Positions 9,117 to 18,824 of a stretch of DNA of 64,000 bases are shown here, in pieces. Both the position numbers and the translations under genes were made by a program. This stretch comes from UBA3910 sp002391465. GTDB taxonomy: Bacteria > Bacillota > Limnochordia > Darwinibacteriales > Darwinibacteriaceae. The notes under the pieces are model-generated. The model was not told the origin of the DNA and did not search any database. It saw only the letters and a program-made list of their open reading frames with translations. The stretch covers positions 1 through 64,000 of the forward strand of contig JASGVS010000024.1 of assembly GCA_030054835.1 (NCBI GenBank), written 5' to 3'. The stretch's first letter is position 1, and each line of letters opens with the position of its first letter.

Positions 9117-9158
9117 CAAGTAATCGGCCAATACAGTATTGCGATGGAGGAATAAACA

Positions 9159-10481
9159 GTGAAACCATGGGAATATGGGCAGCTTCAAGTTTCGGATAAC
9201 AAACGGTACCTCATGAACGGTTCAAAACCTTTTTTTTGGTTGGGGGATACGGCCTGGCTGCTGTTTGAAAAGCTGTCGGAATCTGAAATCAAGGCTTATC
9301 TTAAGAACCGCAAACACAAGCATTTCAATGTGATTCAGGCTACATTGGTCCATAGTTCGCCGGCGGTTTCCAGTTTGGAAATACTTATTGATCGCGATTT
9401 CGCCAAGCCTAATGCCGGCGGCAGGTACTGGGCCAAGGTTGACCAGGTGGTAGCCATGACTGAACAGCTGGGTATCTACATGGCTTTACTGCCGTCATGG
9501 GGTTCATGGGCAAAACGAGGGGTTCTCAATCTCGCGAATGTAGAAGCCTACGGGTCATTCCTGGCAGAGCGCTATGGCACATGCAAGAATGTAATCTGGC
9601 TGCTTGGCGGCGATATTCGCGGCGATGCGGCATATGATCTGTATCTGAAGTTTGGTGAACTGCTCAAGGCCAGATGCCCTGATCAGCTGATCGGATTCCA
9701 CCCTTTTGGCCGCACGTCATCGTCGCTTTGGTTCAGCGATGCCCCATGGCTTGATTTCCACATGTTTCAATCGGGGCACCGCCGTTATGATCAGAGTACC
9801 CTGGGGGCCTGGGATGACAACAAGGCAGCGGAAGGGTTTTTTGGTGAAGACAACTGGCGTTATGTCATGCGGGACCATTCCACTCCGCCATTGAGGCCGA
9901 CGCTCGATGGCGAGCCGTCCTATGAGCAGATCCCCCAAGGCCTGCATGATCCGTCGCAGCCGTACTGGCAGGACCATGATGTGCGCCGCTATGCCTATTG
10001 GTCAGTCTTCGCCGGAGCCTGCGGCCATACCTACGGCCACAATGCTGTGATGCAGATGCACCGGGAAGGTGATTCCGGCGAAGGTTACGGGGCAAAATCA
10101 TTTTGGCATCAAGCGATACATGATCCCGGCAGCGGGCAGATGGGGCATCTCTATCAGCTGATGACTGCAGTAGATTATACCTCCGGCAAGCCAGATGACG
10201 ATCTGCTCGCAGACGGGCAAAAGCCGCAATACCAGCGGGTTGCCGCTTTTTCCGGCAATGACTTTGCGTTTTTTTACACCTACCTGGGCACACCTTTCCG
10301 GGTGAACCTGGATTCGCTTGGAAGTACGCTCGGGGCTGCCGCCAGTGCTTTTTGGTTTGATCCGGCAAGCGGTGTGTACAGTTATTTTAAGGATTTACAG
10401 TGCGAAGGAATTGAGGAGTTTGCACCACCAGTAAAACCAGCAGGGCATAATGACTGGGTTTTGGTACTGCGGAAGCCTTAA
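9159..10481 (+). CDS. DUF4038 glycoside hydrolase (GH140-like)
   Basis: TIM-barrel glycosidase of 440 aa, without a signal peptide. The N-terminus (PFFWLGDTAWLLFEKL) is the DUF4038 hallmark; GH140 apiosidases acting on pectin side chains belong to this group. Candidate catalytic acids lie in WLLGGDIRGDA and LDGEPSYEQ. A small beta domain follows from about residue 350. GTG 9159 is the start, with GGAGG 8 nt upstream. The next gene, another glycosidase-like protein, begins 15 nt downstream, so the two probably act on the same plant glycan. The substrate is inferred from family only. Confidence 0.8.
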   Translation: MKPWEYGQLQVSDNKRYLMNGSKPFFWLGDTAWLLFEKLSESEIKAYLKNRKHKHFNVIQATLVHSSPAVSSLEILIDRDFAKPNAGGRYWAKVDQVVAMTEQLGIYMALLPSWGSWAKRGVLNLANVEAYGSFLAERYGTCKNVIWLLGGDIRGDAAYDLYLKFGELLKARCPDQLIGFHPFGRTSSSLWFSDAPWLDFHMFQSGHRRYDQSTLGAWDDNKAAEGFFGEDNWRYVMRDHSTPPLRPTLDGEPSYEQIPQGLHDPSQPYWQDHDVRRYAYWSVFAGACGHTYGHNAVMQMHREGDSGEGYGAKSFWHQAIHDPGSGQMGHLYQLMTAVDYTSGKPDDDLLADGQKPQYQRVAAFSGNDFAFFYTYLGTPFRVNLDSLGSTLGAAASAFWFDPASGVYSYFKDLQCEGIEEFAPPVKPAGHNDWVLVLRKP

Positions 10482-10496
10482 TCAAGGGGGGTAGCA

Positions 10497-11789
10497 GTGA
10501 GTAATCTCACTAAGTACAGTTCGGGCTTACGCTCATTTTTTGAGGAAAATGCCAAGACTGTCTTAAAACAGCCTAATTCGTGCCTGAAGTACCCTTTTGT
10601 TGATCCCGGTTCTGTATATGATGGCAATCTGTGGGACTGGGATTCATTTTGGGCTGTCTATGCCTTGTTTTCGCTTGTCAATACCAGCGGCGATCACAAG
10701 CTTGGGGAACTGGTGGTCGAGCATGCCAAGGGCAATATCCGCAACTTCTTTGATCACCAGTTGGAGGACGGCTATATTCCCATGATGATTGAGGAATCGG
10801 ATTTGCCTGAGCCTTACTTGATCATGAAGCATAAGGAAGGCGTCATTCTCAACATGATGAAGCCGTTCTTATGCCACCAGATTGCCTTGATCAGTGGTTT
10901 CTGCAATGATTTCGACTGGTTTTGCGGTTATGTTGCAAACATGGAGCGCTATTTTGCCTGTTATGATCGGTATTACTACAACGATGACTGCGGCTTGTAT
11001 GTATGGGCCGACGATGTGATGATCGGTGTTGATAATGACCCGGCAACCTTTGGCCGCCCCCGGTTTTCCACCGCCAATGTGTACCTAAACAGCTTCTTGG
11101 TGAGCGAGTTTCAAGCAATGGCCCACCTGATGCATAAAACAGGCCGGATTCAGCGCGCTGAGTATTTCCTGGCCAAGGCCAGAAAGCTGGTCGATAGCAT
11201 TCAAACTGAGTGCTGGGATGCCCGGGACAGGTTTTTTTATTCCGTTGACGTGGATGTCAAGACCAGGCCGTACGATTGGTTTCATGTTGGCTTGGGAGTG
11301 TTCTGGAAGTCGCTGCCGATTAAAATCAGGGTTTGGACCGGCTTTATCCCTCTGTGGTCAGGATTCGCCACCGAGGAACAGGCGAGGTGCTTGGTGGAAC
11401 ACATTCGGGATCGGCAGACCTTTAACAGCCCTTTTGGTATCCGCTCTTTAGCCAAAGATGAAAAGATGTACAATCTATCGGCTACCAATAACCCGTCAAA
11501 CTGGCTGGGGCCGATCTGGATTATTGTCAATTATCTGGTCTTTCGCGGACTGTTGAATTACGGATATCTTGACGATGCCCGGCAACTTTATGAAAAAACA
11601 ACCCTGCTGTTAGGATCTGATCTGGAAAAAAGCGGCACTTTGCATGAATATTATGTCCCTGAAACAGGCAGCCCGGTTATGAACAGCGGCTTCATCAACT
11701 GGAACATGCTGGTTTTGAACATGGAAGATGAGTTGGCTGGCAGGAAATCCATGGACGACTATATCCATATCTTCAATTTACGGCCGTAA
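10497..11789 (+). CDS. GH63/trehalase-like (alpha/alpha)6-barrel glycosidase
   Basis: Protein of 430 aa. YDGNLWDWDSFW near residue 45 is the signature of the trehalase/GH63 clan, with a candidate catalytic Asp. NWLGPIWIIVNYLV and LHEYYVPETG near the C-terminus provide the second acidic site. Bacterial members hydrolyse mannosyl- or glucosylglycerate or alpha-glucosides, but the family is broad. GTG 10497 follows a GGGGGG ribosome site. It is cotranscribed with the DUF4038 gene and ends 5 nt before the convergent Wzi-like gene, with no terminator visible between them. Confidence 0.7.
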   Translation: MSNLTKYSSGLRSFFEENAKTVLKQPNSCLKYPFVDPGSVYDGNLWDWDSFWAVYALFSLVNTSGDHKLGELVVEHAKGNIRNFFDHQLEDGYIPMMIEESDLPEPYLIMKHKEGVILNMMKPFLCHQIALISGFCNDFDWFCGYVANMERYFACYDRYYYNDDCGLYVWADDVMIGVDNDPATFGRPRFSTANVYLNSFLVSEFQAMAHLMHKTGRIQRAEYFLAKARKLVDSIQTECWDARDRFFYSVDVDVKTRPYDWFHVGLGVFWKSLPIKIRVWTGFIPLWSGFATEEQARCLVEHIRDRQTFNSPFGIRSLAKDEKMYNLSATNNPSNWLGPIWIIVNYLVFRGLLNYGYLDDARQLYEKTTLLLGSDLEKSGTLHEYYVPETGSPVMNSGFINWNMLVLNMEDELAGRKSMDDYIHIFNLRP

Positions 11790-11794
11790 GCCGC

Positions 11795-12964
11795 CTAAGG
11801 CAGCTGCCAGGAAGCTTTAAGCACAGCCCTGGAGTGGTAACCCGCTTGATCCGGCTTGTGGCTGTCATTGAGTACATAACCCAGCTCCAGATCAAATGAC
11901 ACCTGAAGCTTGTTGAAGGGTTTGCCAACACCCATTTTGATCCCGTAAGTTTCTTCCGGTGTTACCGGTTCCGCTTCGCCAATCCAAGGGGCGACGTCCG
12001 TGTTTCCCAGTCTGAGGAAAAACAGGCCAAACCTGGCATCTGCACCCAGTTTTGGCAAATTCCCGGAGAAGCGGATGTCAGCGGCGGTTAAATCGTCGCC
12101 CAAAACATGGCCTAGAGACTGTTCGCCGTAGGTAAAGACGTTTTCCGGCCGCCCGTTGGAATAGGCTTGATCCGAAACGCGGCAGACCTCCAACAACAAG
12201 TCCCATCCTGCGATCAACGCTTTTGATTCAAGCCCCAGCGTAAGCGCATAAAGCTTGGGATTGGTCTCTGTGGGGGCCATGGGGAATTCATTGACCAGCA
12301 GTTCTCCGTACAGTGTCATGCGGGGCAGGGACAGCCGCCCATCACCGTAGAAAATGGCATTGTCCACGGAAGTGTTGATGCCGGGGAAGTACTTGGCCAG
12401 ATAGTATGGGAGAATTGGCACGGAGTAGTAGTACAGATCGCCGGGGAAAGGCTGGGAGGCAACAACTGCTTCGCCAAACCCCAAGGCCAGGTAGGGAACA
12501 GGCTGCCAGCGGATATGGTGGACACCCAGTCTTTTATAGCCCGCTCGGCGGCTGATATCTGCACATAACTTGGTGTAGGATACCGATCCATAATTCAGGT
12601 TATAGCCAACGTGAGGTACGGCAGGGCTGGTTTCCGGCAAGAAAATGTGATGGATCTGGGTGTGGGCGGCGCGGTCAAAAAGTGGTGCCATGGCACCGCC
12701 GAACACACTGATGAAGTGATTGTGGTAGGACAGGCCCAGCTGCTGCACGGCAAAAGTTTGACCGGCATCGCTCTGCATTCGGCCGGTTGTGCTGACACCA
12801 AGGCTTAAAGTAAAGCTGCGGCTCAAGTCGGTATTGACCGATGCAACAAACTCATTGAAACTGTTTTGCATATCCCATGTCATGTTCGCATTAGTTTTGG
12901 CCATTGCCGGCAGTGACAGGCAAATGATTACTGCCAGAGCAGAAAGAATAACCCTGTTAGGCAT
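11795..12964 (-). CDS. Wzi-like outer-membrane beta-barrel protein
   Basis: Secreted protein of 389 aa with a classic signal peptide (hydrophobic core then PAMAKT). The mature part is rich in alternating beta strands. The segment RLGVHHIRWQ, LALGFGEAVV, PILPYYLAKYF, MTLYGELLVNEF closely follows the pattern of capsule-assembly Wzi proteins, which are 18-stranded outer-membrane barrels. It ends ...VLKASWQLP, with an aromatic near but not at the terminus. If right, the organism has an outer membrane. It stands alone, divergent from the phosphohexomutase gene. Membership is by pattern only. Confidence 0.6.
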   Translation of the reverse strand: MPNRVILSALAVIICLSLPAMAKTNANMTWDMQNSFNEFVASVNTDLSRSFTLSLGVSTTGRMQSDAGQTFAVQQLGLSYHNHFISVFGGAMAPLFDRAAHTQIHHIFLPETSPAVPHVGYNLNYGSVSYTKLCADISRRAGYKRLGVHHIRWQPVPYLALGFGEAVVASQPFPGDLYYYSVPILPYYLAKYFPGINTSVDNAIFYGDGRLSLPRMTLYGELLVNEFPMAPTETNPKLYALTLGLESKALIAGWDLLLEVCRVSDQAYSNGRPENVFTYGEQSLGHVLGDDLTAADIRFSGNLPKLGADARFGLFFLRLGNTDVAPWIGEAEPVTPEETYGIKMGVGKPFNKLQVSFDLELGYVLNDSHKPDQAGYHSRAVLKASWQLP

Positions 12965-13087
12965 CGTGAAGCCTCCCGTATGCTGTGATTACTGCGAAAC
13001 ATTCGTAGTATTGATTTCTACACCTTCCAAGGAGTTTCCTTGCGAAATGGGAATGAATACGATATTGGAGAAGATGGAGCGATGACC

Positions 13088-14779
13088 ATGAATGATTATT
13101 TAAGCAAGTACAATCAGTGGCTTAAAGCACCTTATATCGACCAACAGACCAAGGCCGAACTGGCTGCCGCCAACGATCCCGCCGACATCGCAGATCGGTT
13201 TTACAAAGATCTGGAATTCGGCACCGGCGGGCTTAGGGGTGTTATGGGGGCCGGAACGAACCGGGTCAACAAGTATACAGTCCGCAAAGCTTCTTACGGC
13301 CTAGCCCATTACCTTTTGGCTGTATACGGTGATCAAGGCAGGGAAAAAGGGATCGTCATAGCCTATGATTCACGGTACAACTCAGATTTGTTTGCCAGGG
13401 AAGCAGCCAAGGTGTTTTGTGCCGCAGGGATCAAGACATTTTTGTTCGGACGGATTCAGCCAACGCCCGTTTTGTCCTTTGCCGTACGCTATCTGGGGTG
13501 TATCGGCGGAGTTGTGATCACCGCCAGCCACAATTCCAAGGAATACAACGGCTATAAAGTTTACAACCACCATGGCTGCCAGCTTGTGCCCAAAGAAGCA
13601 GATGAAGTTATTACCCATGTGCGGCAAGTGGAGGAAATCGCGGCCATTCCAGTCCTTGATGAAGCGGCTGCCAGGGATCAAGGATTATTGACAAGTGTGG
13701 ACGAGGCCGTCTTTGAAGCATACCTGCAGGCGGTCCATGCTCAATCACTGTTTTCTGATACAAGGGTTAAGGCTGACCTTAGGATTGTTTTCACGCCGCT
13801 GCACGGGACAGGCCTAGTGCCTGTCAATACAATCCTGGCCCGGGATGGGTTTGCGCAGGTATTCGTTGTGGAAGAGCAAAAGGACCCTGACGGGGGCTTT
13901 CCTACAGTGGAGACACCCAACCCAGAAGAAGAGGAAGCCTTAGCCTTGGGAGTCGCCAAAGCCAGGGCTGTTGAGGCCGATATTGTTTTGGGCACTGATC
14001 CCGATTGCGACAGGGTGGGCGTTGCTGTGAAACACGGCAGGGATTATGTCCATCTCACCGGCAACCAGCTGGGGGCACTGCTGGCCGGGTTTGTCCTGGA
14101 GCAGAAAAAGCAGGCGCTGACACCAAAGTCAACGCTGATCAAGACGATAGTCACCAATGATTTGGGCGCTCAAATCGCCAAAAGCTACGGATTGCAGGTA
14201 GTAGATACCTTGACTGGCTTCAAATTTATCGGTGAGAAAATCACAGAATTCGAGCGGACAGGGAGCAATCAGTTTGTGATGGGCTATGAAGAAAGCTACG
14301 GGTATCTGGTGGGCACCCATGCCCGTGATAAGGATGCGGTGGTGGCATCGATGCTGATCTGTGAAATGGCCGCGCACTGCCTGCAGCAAGGCAAAACTTT
14401 GGTAGATGTCCTTGATGAGCTGTACCTGGAGTATGGATGCTATGTGGATCATTTGGATTCATTTGTCTTCCAGGGTATCGATGGCATCGCTCAGATCGAG
14501 AGGATTATGCAGCGGCTGCGCCGCGAGGGCGAGGCCGTACTGCCGGATGTGATTCAGGCCATTGACTACAAACAGGGGGTCGGGGATTTGCCCCGGTCGG
14601 ATGTGCTGAAATTCATCCAGCAGGATGGTTCCTGGATTGCCGTAAGGCCTTCGGGGACTGAACCTAAGCTTAAAGTCTATTATTCCATCAGGCAGCCGGA
14701 TAAGAAATCCGCGCAGGCGAAACTCGATTCAATCAGGGGGATTATGATCAGCCGGGTAGTGGGGGTGGAACCCCAATAA
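13088..14779 (+). CDS. Phospho-sugar mutase (phosphoglucomutase/phosphomannomutase)
   Basis: Alpha-D-phosphohexomutase of about 563 aa, the PgcA-like size, interconverting hexose 1- and 6-phosphates. Four family motifs appear in order: FGTGGLRG, TASHNSKEYNGYK with the phosphoserine, GTDPDCDRVG for Mg(2+), and GYEESYGYL plus RPSGTEPKLK for phosphate binding. ATG 13088 has GGAG 8 nt upstream; ATG 13082 is also possible. It links the upstream glycosidases to central metabolism and cell-wall precursor synthesis. The next operon starts 17 nt downstream. Confidence 0.93.
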   Translation: MNDYLSKYNQWLKAPYIDQQTKAELAAANDPADIADRFYKDLEFGTGGLRGVMGAGTNRVNKYTVRKASYGLAHYLLAVYGDQGREKGIVIAYDSRYNSDLFAREAAKVFCAAGIKTFLFGRIQPTPVLSFAVRYLGCIGGVVITASHNSKEYNGYKVYNHHGCQLVPKEADEVITHVRQVEEIAAIPVLDEAAARDQGLLTSVDEAVFEAYLQAVHAQSLFSDTRVKADLRIVFTPLHGTGLVPVNTILARDGFAQVFVVEEQKDPDGGFPTVETPNPEEEEALALGVAKARAVEADIVLGTDPDCDRVGVAVKHGRDYVHLTGNQLGALLAGFVLEQKKQALTPKSTLIKTIVTNDLGAQIAKSYGLQVVDTLTGFKFIGEKITEFERTGSNQFVMGYEESYGYLVGTHARDKDAVVASMLICEMAAHCLQQGKTLVDVLDELYLEYGCYVDHLDSFVFQGIDGIAQIERIMQRLRREGEAVLPDVIQAIDYKQGVGDLPRSDVLKFIQQDGSWIAVRPSGTEPKLKVYYSIRQPDKKSAQAKLDSIRGIMISRVVGVEPQ

Positions 14780-14796
14780 GGGTGAGGAGGTCAATA

Positions 14797-15714
14797 ATGG
14801 CAGTAATCGAGGTTAAAAACCTGACAAAGCGGTTTGACAGCTTGACTGCCCTTGATGGGGTCAACCTGGAGGTTGGCCAAGGCGAAGTATACGGATTCAT
14901 CGGGCCCAACGGCGCCGGCAAAACAACGACAATCAGGATTTTGCTCGGCCTTTTGCGGCCCACCCGGGGCACCGCCGGGATTTTTGGTAAAGATGCCTGG
15001 AACGATGCTGTGGAGATCCATAAACGGATAGCCTATATACCCGGCGAGGTCAATCTCTGGCCAAACCTGACCGGAGGCGAAGTGATCGATTTCCTGGCCA
15101 GGCTGCGGGGGAAAGACAGGGCGATTGATCAAAGTTACCGCCAAGAACTAATCCAGCGTTTCGATCTCGACCCGTCCAAAAAGTGCGGTACATACTCAAA
15201 AGGCAACCGGCAAAAGGTGGCCCTGATCGCTGCCTTTGCCACCGAGGCTGACCTCTATATTATGGACGAGCCTACATCCGGATTGGATCCGCTGATGGAA
15301 AGGGTTTTTCAGGAATGCATCCGGGAGATCAAAGCTGCCAAAAAAACGGTGTTTCTATCCAGCCACATTCTGTCCGAGGTGGAGCAACTCTGTGACCGGG
15401 TAAGTATTATCCGCCAGGGGAAGGTTATTGAAACCGGCACCCTGCATGAATTGCGGCATTTAACCAGGACAGTTGTGCAGGTGGAAACCAGGCAGCCAGT
15501 CCAGGGTTTGGAGGGGGTTGGGGGAGTACACAGCGTGGAGAGTTCCCAGTCCGGCCCGCCGTTTCAGTACCGGCTCCAGGTGGACACAGGCCAAATCGGT
15601 GAAGTGCTGAAACACATCAGCCAATATGATGTGGCAGCTTTGGAAAGCAGGCCTCCCACCCTGGAGGACTTGTTCATGCACCACTACCATGCGGGGGGGA
15701 ATGATCGTGCCTAG
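14797..15714 (+). CDS. ABC transporter ATP-binding protein
   Basis: Cytoplasmic ATPase of about 305 aa for an ABC-2 type exporter. Walker A GPNGAGKTT near residue 38, a variant signature YSKGNRQKV, Walker B LYIMDEPTSGLDPL and the SSH switch histidine are all present. A C-terminal extension of about 90 residues is typical of drug or antibiotic exporters. GAGGAGG precedes ATG 14797. The permease gene overlaps its 3' end by 14 nt, so the two form one transporter. Confidence 0.93.
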   Translation: MAVIEVKNLTKRFDSLTALDGVNLEVGQGEVYGFIGPNGAGKTTTIRILLGLLRPTRGTAGIFGKDAWNDAVEIHKRIAYIPGEVNLWPNLTGGEVIDFLARLRGKDRAIDQSYRQELIQRFDLDPSKKCGTYSKGNRQKVALIAAFATEADLYIMDEPTSGLDPLMERVFQECIREIKAAKKTVFLSSHILSEVEQLCDRVSIIRQGKVIETGTLHELRHLTRTVVQVETRQPVQGLEGVGGVHSVESSQSGPPFQYRLQVDTGQIGEVLKHISQYDVAALESRPPTLEDLFMHHYHAGGNDRA

Positions 15715-17329
15715 GCCGGTGCTTCTGAAGACACAGTCGTGGGCGGGTACCTTCGCCCTGGCCCGTCTGGTTTGGCGGCGGGATCGGGCCCGGATCCCCG
15801 TCTGGATTGCCGGGATTGCCTTGACTACCATCCTGGTGGCGCTGGCTTATCCCGGGCTGTTCCCTACCGAACTGGAACGGATGATCATGAGTGAAACCAT
15901 GAGCAATCCGGCGTTAATTGCCATGGCCGGCCCAGGGTATGGTTTGGCGGATTATACAATCGGCCCCATGTTTGCCCATCATATGCTTTTGTTTACTGCA
16001 ATTGCGGCGGCAATCATGAATATTACAGAAGCCGTTCGCCACACAAGGCGGGACGAGGAGGGCGGGCGCATTGAGATCATCCGGTCGCTGCCCGTGGGCA
16101 AACTGGCCAATGCTGGCGCGGTGTTTCTGGTTTTATCCCTTACCAACCTGGCTGTCGGTCTGGTTGTGGGTTTGGGTTTGGCGGCGCTGCGAATCGAATC
16201 GATGGGTTTCGCCGGCTCGGTTTTATACGGCGCAGTATTGGCGGCAACAGGGCTATTCTTTGCTGCGGTTACGGTGTTGTTTGCTCAAGTTACAGAGACA
16301 AGCCGGGCAGCATTGGGCTTGAGTTTTGGTTTTCTGGGCATCGCTTACCTGCTGCGGGCTGTTGGCGATATAAGCAAGGAAGCCCTTTCCCTGGTGTCGC
16401 CTTTGGGATTGGTGCTGCGGTGCCAGGTTTATGTTAACGACTATTGGTGGCCGATCCTTCTGATGCTGGGAGCATCGGTTTTTATAGGGGCCTTGGCGTT
16501 TGTGCTTAACTTGATGCGGGATTTGGGGGCAGGTTTGATCGCCGCCAAACCCGGTCCAGCAAGAGCTGGACGTTTACTGCGGAGCACATGGGGATTAGCC
16601 GTCAGGCTGCAAAAACCGATGCTTGCGGGATGGGCTGTGGCGATGCTGTTTTTGGGCCTGGCCTACGGCTCAGTGTTTGCTGACCTTGACAAGTTCTTTG
16701 AATCCAGTGAGATGATCAGAGGCATGCTGCCGGCCATTCCGGGGTTTTCTTTGACGGATCAGTTCACAGCCCTGCTTCTGCTGATAATGACCATGTTTGC
16801 GGCGGTTCCGGCATTGCTAATGACGTTGAAACTGCGGGGTGAAGAAAAGGCCTCCCGCTTGGAGCATCTGCTTGCCCGGGCAGTCTCCAAAGGCGAACTG
16901 CTCCGCGGCTATGTGATCATCAGCCTTCTGGTGGCTGTGCTGATGCAGGTACTGGCGGCACTGGGTTTATGGATGGCCGCTTCTTCTGTTATGGAATCTC
17001 CCTTTGCTTTTTGGCCTTTGTTTAAGGGAGCCGTGTCTTATGTGCCGGCTATCTGGATTTATGTCGGCATCGCCGCTTTACTGATCGGGTTTTTGCCGCG
17101 GTATACCGGGTTGATCTGGGCGTATTTGGGTTATACATTCACAGTTCTCTACCTTGGGCGGCTGATCAAGGCTCCAGAATGGCTGGTGAAGCTGACACCA
17201 TTCGGCCATATTCCCAATGTCCCATTGGAAACGATGCCGGCAGGGCAAGTGTTAGTAATGCTGGCCTTAGCCCTTGTTTTCATTTGGATGGGGGATGATC
17301 AGTTCGGCAGGAGGGATTACGAGCGTTAA
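15701..17329 (+). CDS. ABC-2 type permease, polyketide-antibiotic-exporter group
   Basis: Membrane protein of about 542 aa with around 12 hydrophobic segments in two repeats of six, each preceded by a cytoplasmic stretch (for example RHTRRDEEGGRIEIIRSLP). This doubled layout matches the putative exporters of polyketide antibiotics (TetB/TnrB3-like). I start at ATG 15701, inside the ATPase gene, preceded by GGGGGG. Together with the ATPase it probably exports a lipophilic compound; the substrate is unknown. Confidence 0.85.
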   Translation: MIVPRPVLLKTQSWAGTFALARLVWRRDRARIPVWIAGIALTTILVALAYPGLFPTELERMIMSETMSNPALIAMAGPGYGLADYTIGPMFAHHMLLFTAIAAAIMNITEAVRHTRRDEEGGRIEIIRSLPVGKLANAGAVFLVLSLTNLAVGLVVGLGLAALRIESMGFAGSVLYGAVLAATGLFFAAVTVLFAQVTETSRAALGLSFGFLGIAYLLRAVGDISKEALSLVSPLGLVLRCQVYVNDYWWPILLMLGASVFIGALAFVLNLMRDLGAGLIAAKPGPARAGRLLRSTWGLAVRLQKPMLAGWAVAMLFLGLAYGSVFADLDKFFESSEMIRGMLPAIPGFSLTDQFTALLLLIMTMFAAVPALLMTLKLRGEEKASRLEHLLARAVSKGELLRGYVIISLLVAVLMQVLAALGLWMAASSVMESPFAFWPLFKGAVSYVPAIWIYVGIAALLIGFLPRYTGLIWAYLGYTFTVLYLGRLIKAPEWLVKLTPFGHIPNVPLETMPAGQVLVMLALALVFIWMGDDQFGRRDYER

Positions 17330-17435
17330 GCGCCGGCGCGGATTCAACACTCAAAATGCAGTAGGGATTTTAAAGAATATGCAGAATTAAATAACAGGCT
17401 GAATCATACAGCCAAGAATGAGGAGGGGAGAATTA

Positions 17436-18179
17436 ATGCGTAGAAGTCTGTTGTTGACAGTATTGGTGGTATTACTGGTTGTTTTCGCAACAGGTTGCGC
17501 TCAAGATGAGGAGGGCGCAGCGGTTGATCAGGGAGCGGGTGGAAAGGGCTTGGTAGCCCATTTCGCTTTCGAAGGAAACTTGGAGGACTCAACCGCGAAC
17601 TTCGCTGTCGGTGAATTGATCGGCACTCTAATAGGGGAAAGCGTAGGCCTGGTGACTGAAACAAGAGGTGAAGAGCATTACTCCGTCAGCTATGGCGAAG
17701 GTGTTGAAGGCCAGGCTGTTAAATTCGACGGCAGTCAAGGAGTGCTGCTGCCGTCTGGTTTGATTGATGGAAATACATATACCATTTCCTTGTGGATTAA
17801 ACCTGAAGCTCTTACCATGCATACCACAGCCTTCTTTGGAGGGGCCAACGACAGCAAGTGGATCAGCATTGTGCCGTCCGGTTGGTCAGGGGGCGATACG
17901 ATGCTCTGGTCCGGCAATGTGGAATGGTATGATGCAATCTGTGGGGAGGCTATTCCGCTCAACGAATGGACTCATTTGGTCGTTTCCGTGGATGGCGGTT
18001 ACGTCAGAGTCTTTCTTGACGGCACCGAGAAGTTTGCCGGCTCCAACTTCCCGGATGTGTTCAGTGGAGCTGAAAAGACGATATTTGCACTGGCTGTCAA
18101 CTGGTGGGATACACCGTTTATTGGGATGCTGGATGAACTGAAGATTTACAATCAGGCACTGACTCCGAGCCAGATTTAG
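17436..18179 (+). CDS. LamG-domain lipoprotein
   Basis: Surface lipoprotein of about 247 aa. A lipobox ATGC lies at the end of a signal peptide of about 22 residues, followed by a short acidic linker. The remainder is a single LamG/concanavalin-like jelly roll: LVAHFAFEGNLEDST at the start, YTISLWIKPE, the GYVRVFLDGT hairpin, and DELKIYNQALTPSQI at the end. Such domains bind polysaccharide. GAGGAGGGG precedes ATG 17436. A strong terminator follows. A role in binding the glycans used by the upstream enzymes is plausible. Confidence 0.85.
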   Translation: MRRSLLLTVLVVLLVVFATGCAQDEEGAAVDQGAGGKGLVAHFAFEGNLEDSTANFAVGELIGTLIGESVGLVTETRGEEHYSVSYGEGVEGQAVKFDGSQGVLLPSGLIDGNTYTISLWIKPEALTMHTTAFFGGANDSKWISIVPSGWSGGDTMLWSGNVEWYDAICGEAIPLNEWTHLVVSVDGGYVRVFLDGTEKFAGSNFPDVFSGAEKTIFALAVNWWDTPFIGMLDELKIYNQALTPSQI

Positions 18180-18203
18180 TAACCGGAAGCAGCAGGAAAA
18201 CAT

Positions 18204-18239
18204 AAAAGAGGCTGCGGTGGATCACAGCAGCCTCTTTTT
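18204..18239 (+). terminator. Intrinsic terminator after the LamG lipoprotein
   Basis: Stem GAGGCTGC (18208-18215) pairs with GCAGCCTC (18227-18234), extended by AAAA/TTTT and followed by a T run. Confidence 0.88.
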
Positions 18240-18266
18240 GGAAAATGTCGGAAAGGATAGATTTCG

Positions 18267-18824
18267 ATGGAGTTGATCGCTCAAGGTAAAAGGATCGGCA
18301 TCAGGAACCTAACGCTTGACGATGTGCCGGTGTTCGCCAGGTGGTGGAATGACGGTGAATTGATGGCGGCAGTCGGGTTTTCCAAAGGGCTGGGCGTAAC
18401 AGAGGCAGAATTGGAGCGCCGTTTTGCTGAAGAAGTGAATGATCCGGATTCGAAGCGGCATGCACGGCTGTATGTGATAGTCGATCTGGAAAACGATTAC
18501 AAGCCCATAGGCGAGCTGGCTTATGGGCGGCTTGATCTGGAGCAGGGCACATGCCTGGTGGGGATCAAAATTTGTGAGTTGGATTACCAGGGCAAGGGGT
18601 ACGGATTTGAATCTCTGAGGGTTTTCATGGATTACCTGTTTGACTGTTTTCAGCTCAAGAAGATCGAACTAGATACTCTGGCGGACAATCTGCGGGCATA
18701 CAACCTGTATAAGAAGCTGGGTTTTAAGGAAACCCGGTTCGAGAAAGATTTCTGGACAGATCCTGACGGCAAGGTTCACGATGTGATTTTCATGGAACGG
18801 GAAAACCCATCGTTAGAGAAGTAG
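18267..18824 (+). CDS. GNAT-family N-acetyltransferase
   Basis: Acetyltransferase of 185 aa resembling the RimJ/RimL group. The N-terminal strand pattern (IGIRNLTLDDVPVFARWWND) and the acetyl-CoA-binding region (YQGKGYGFESLRVFMDYLF, then NLRAYNLYKKLGFKET) are clear. The substrate is unknown; N-terminal amines or small amines are typical. The stop codon at 18822-18824 abuts a truncated sfsA on the opposite strand, so a recombination junction may lie right at its end. Confidence 0.88.
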   Translation: MELIAQGKRIGIRNLTLDDVPVFARWWNDGELMAAVGFSKGLGVTEAELERRFAEEVNDPDSKRHARLYVIVDLENDYKPIGELAYGRLDLEQGTCLVGIKICELDYQGKGYGFESLRVFMDYLFDCFQLKKIELDTLADNLRAYNLYKKLGFKETRFEKDFWTDPDGKVHDVIFMERENPSLEK

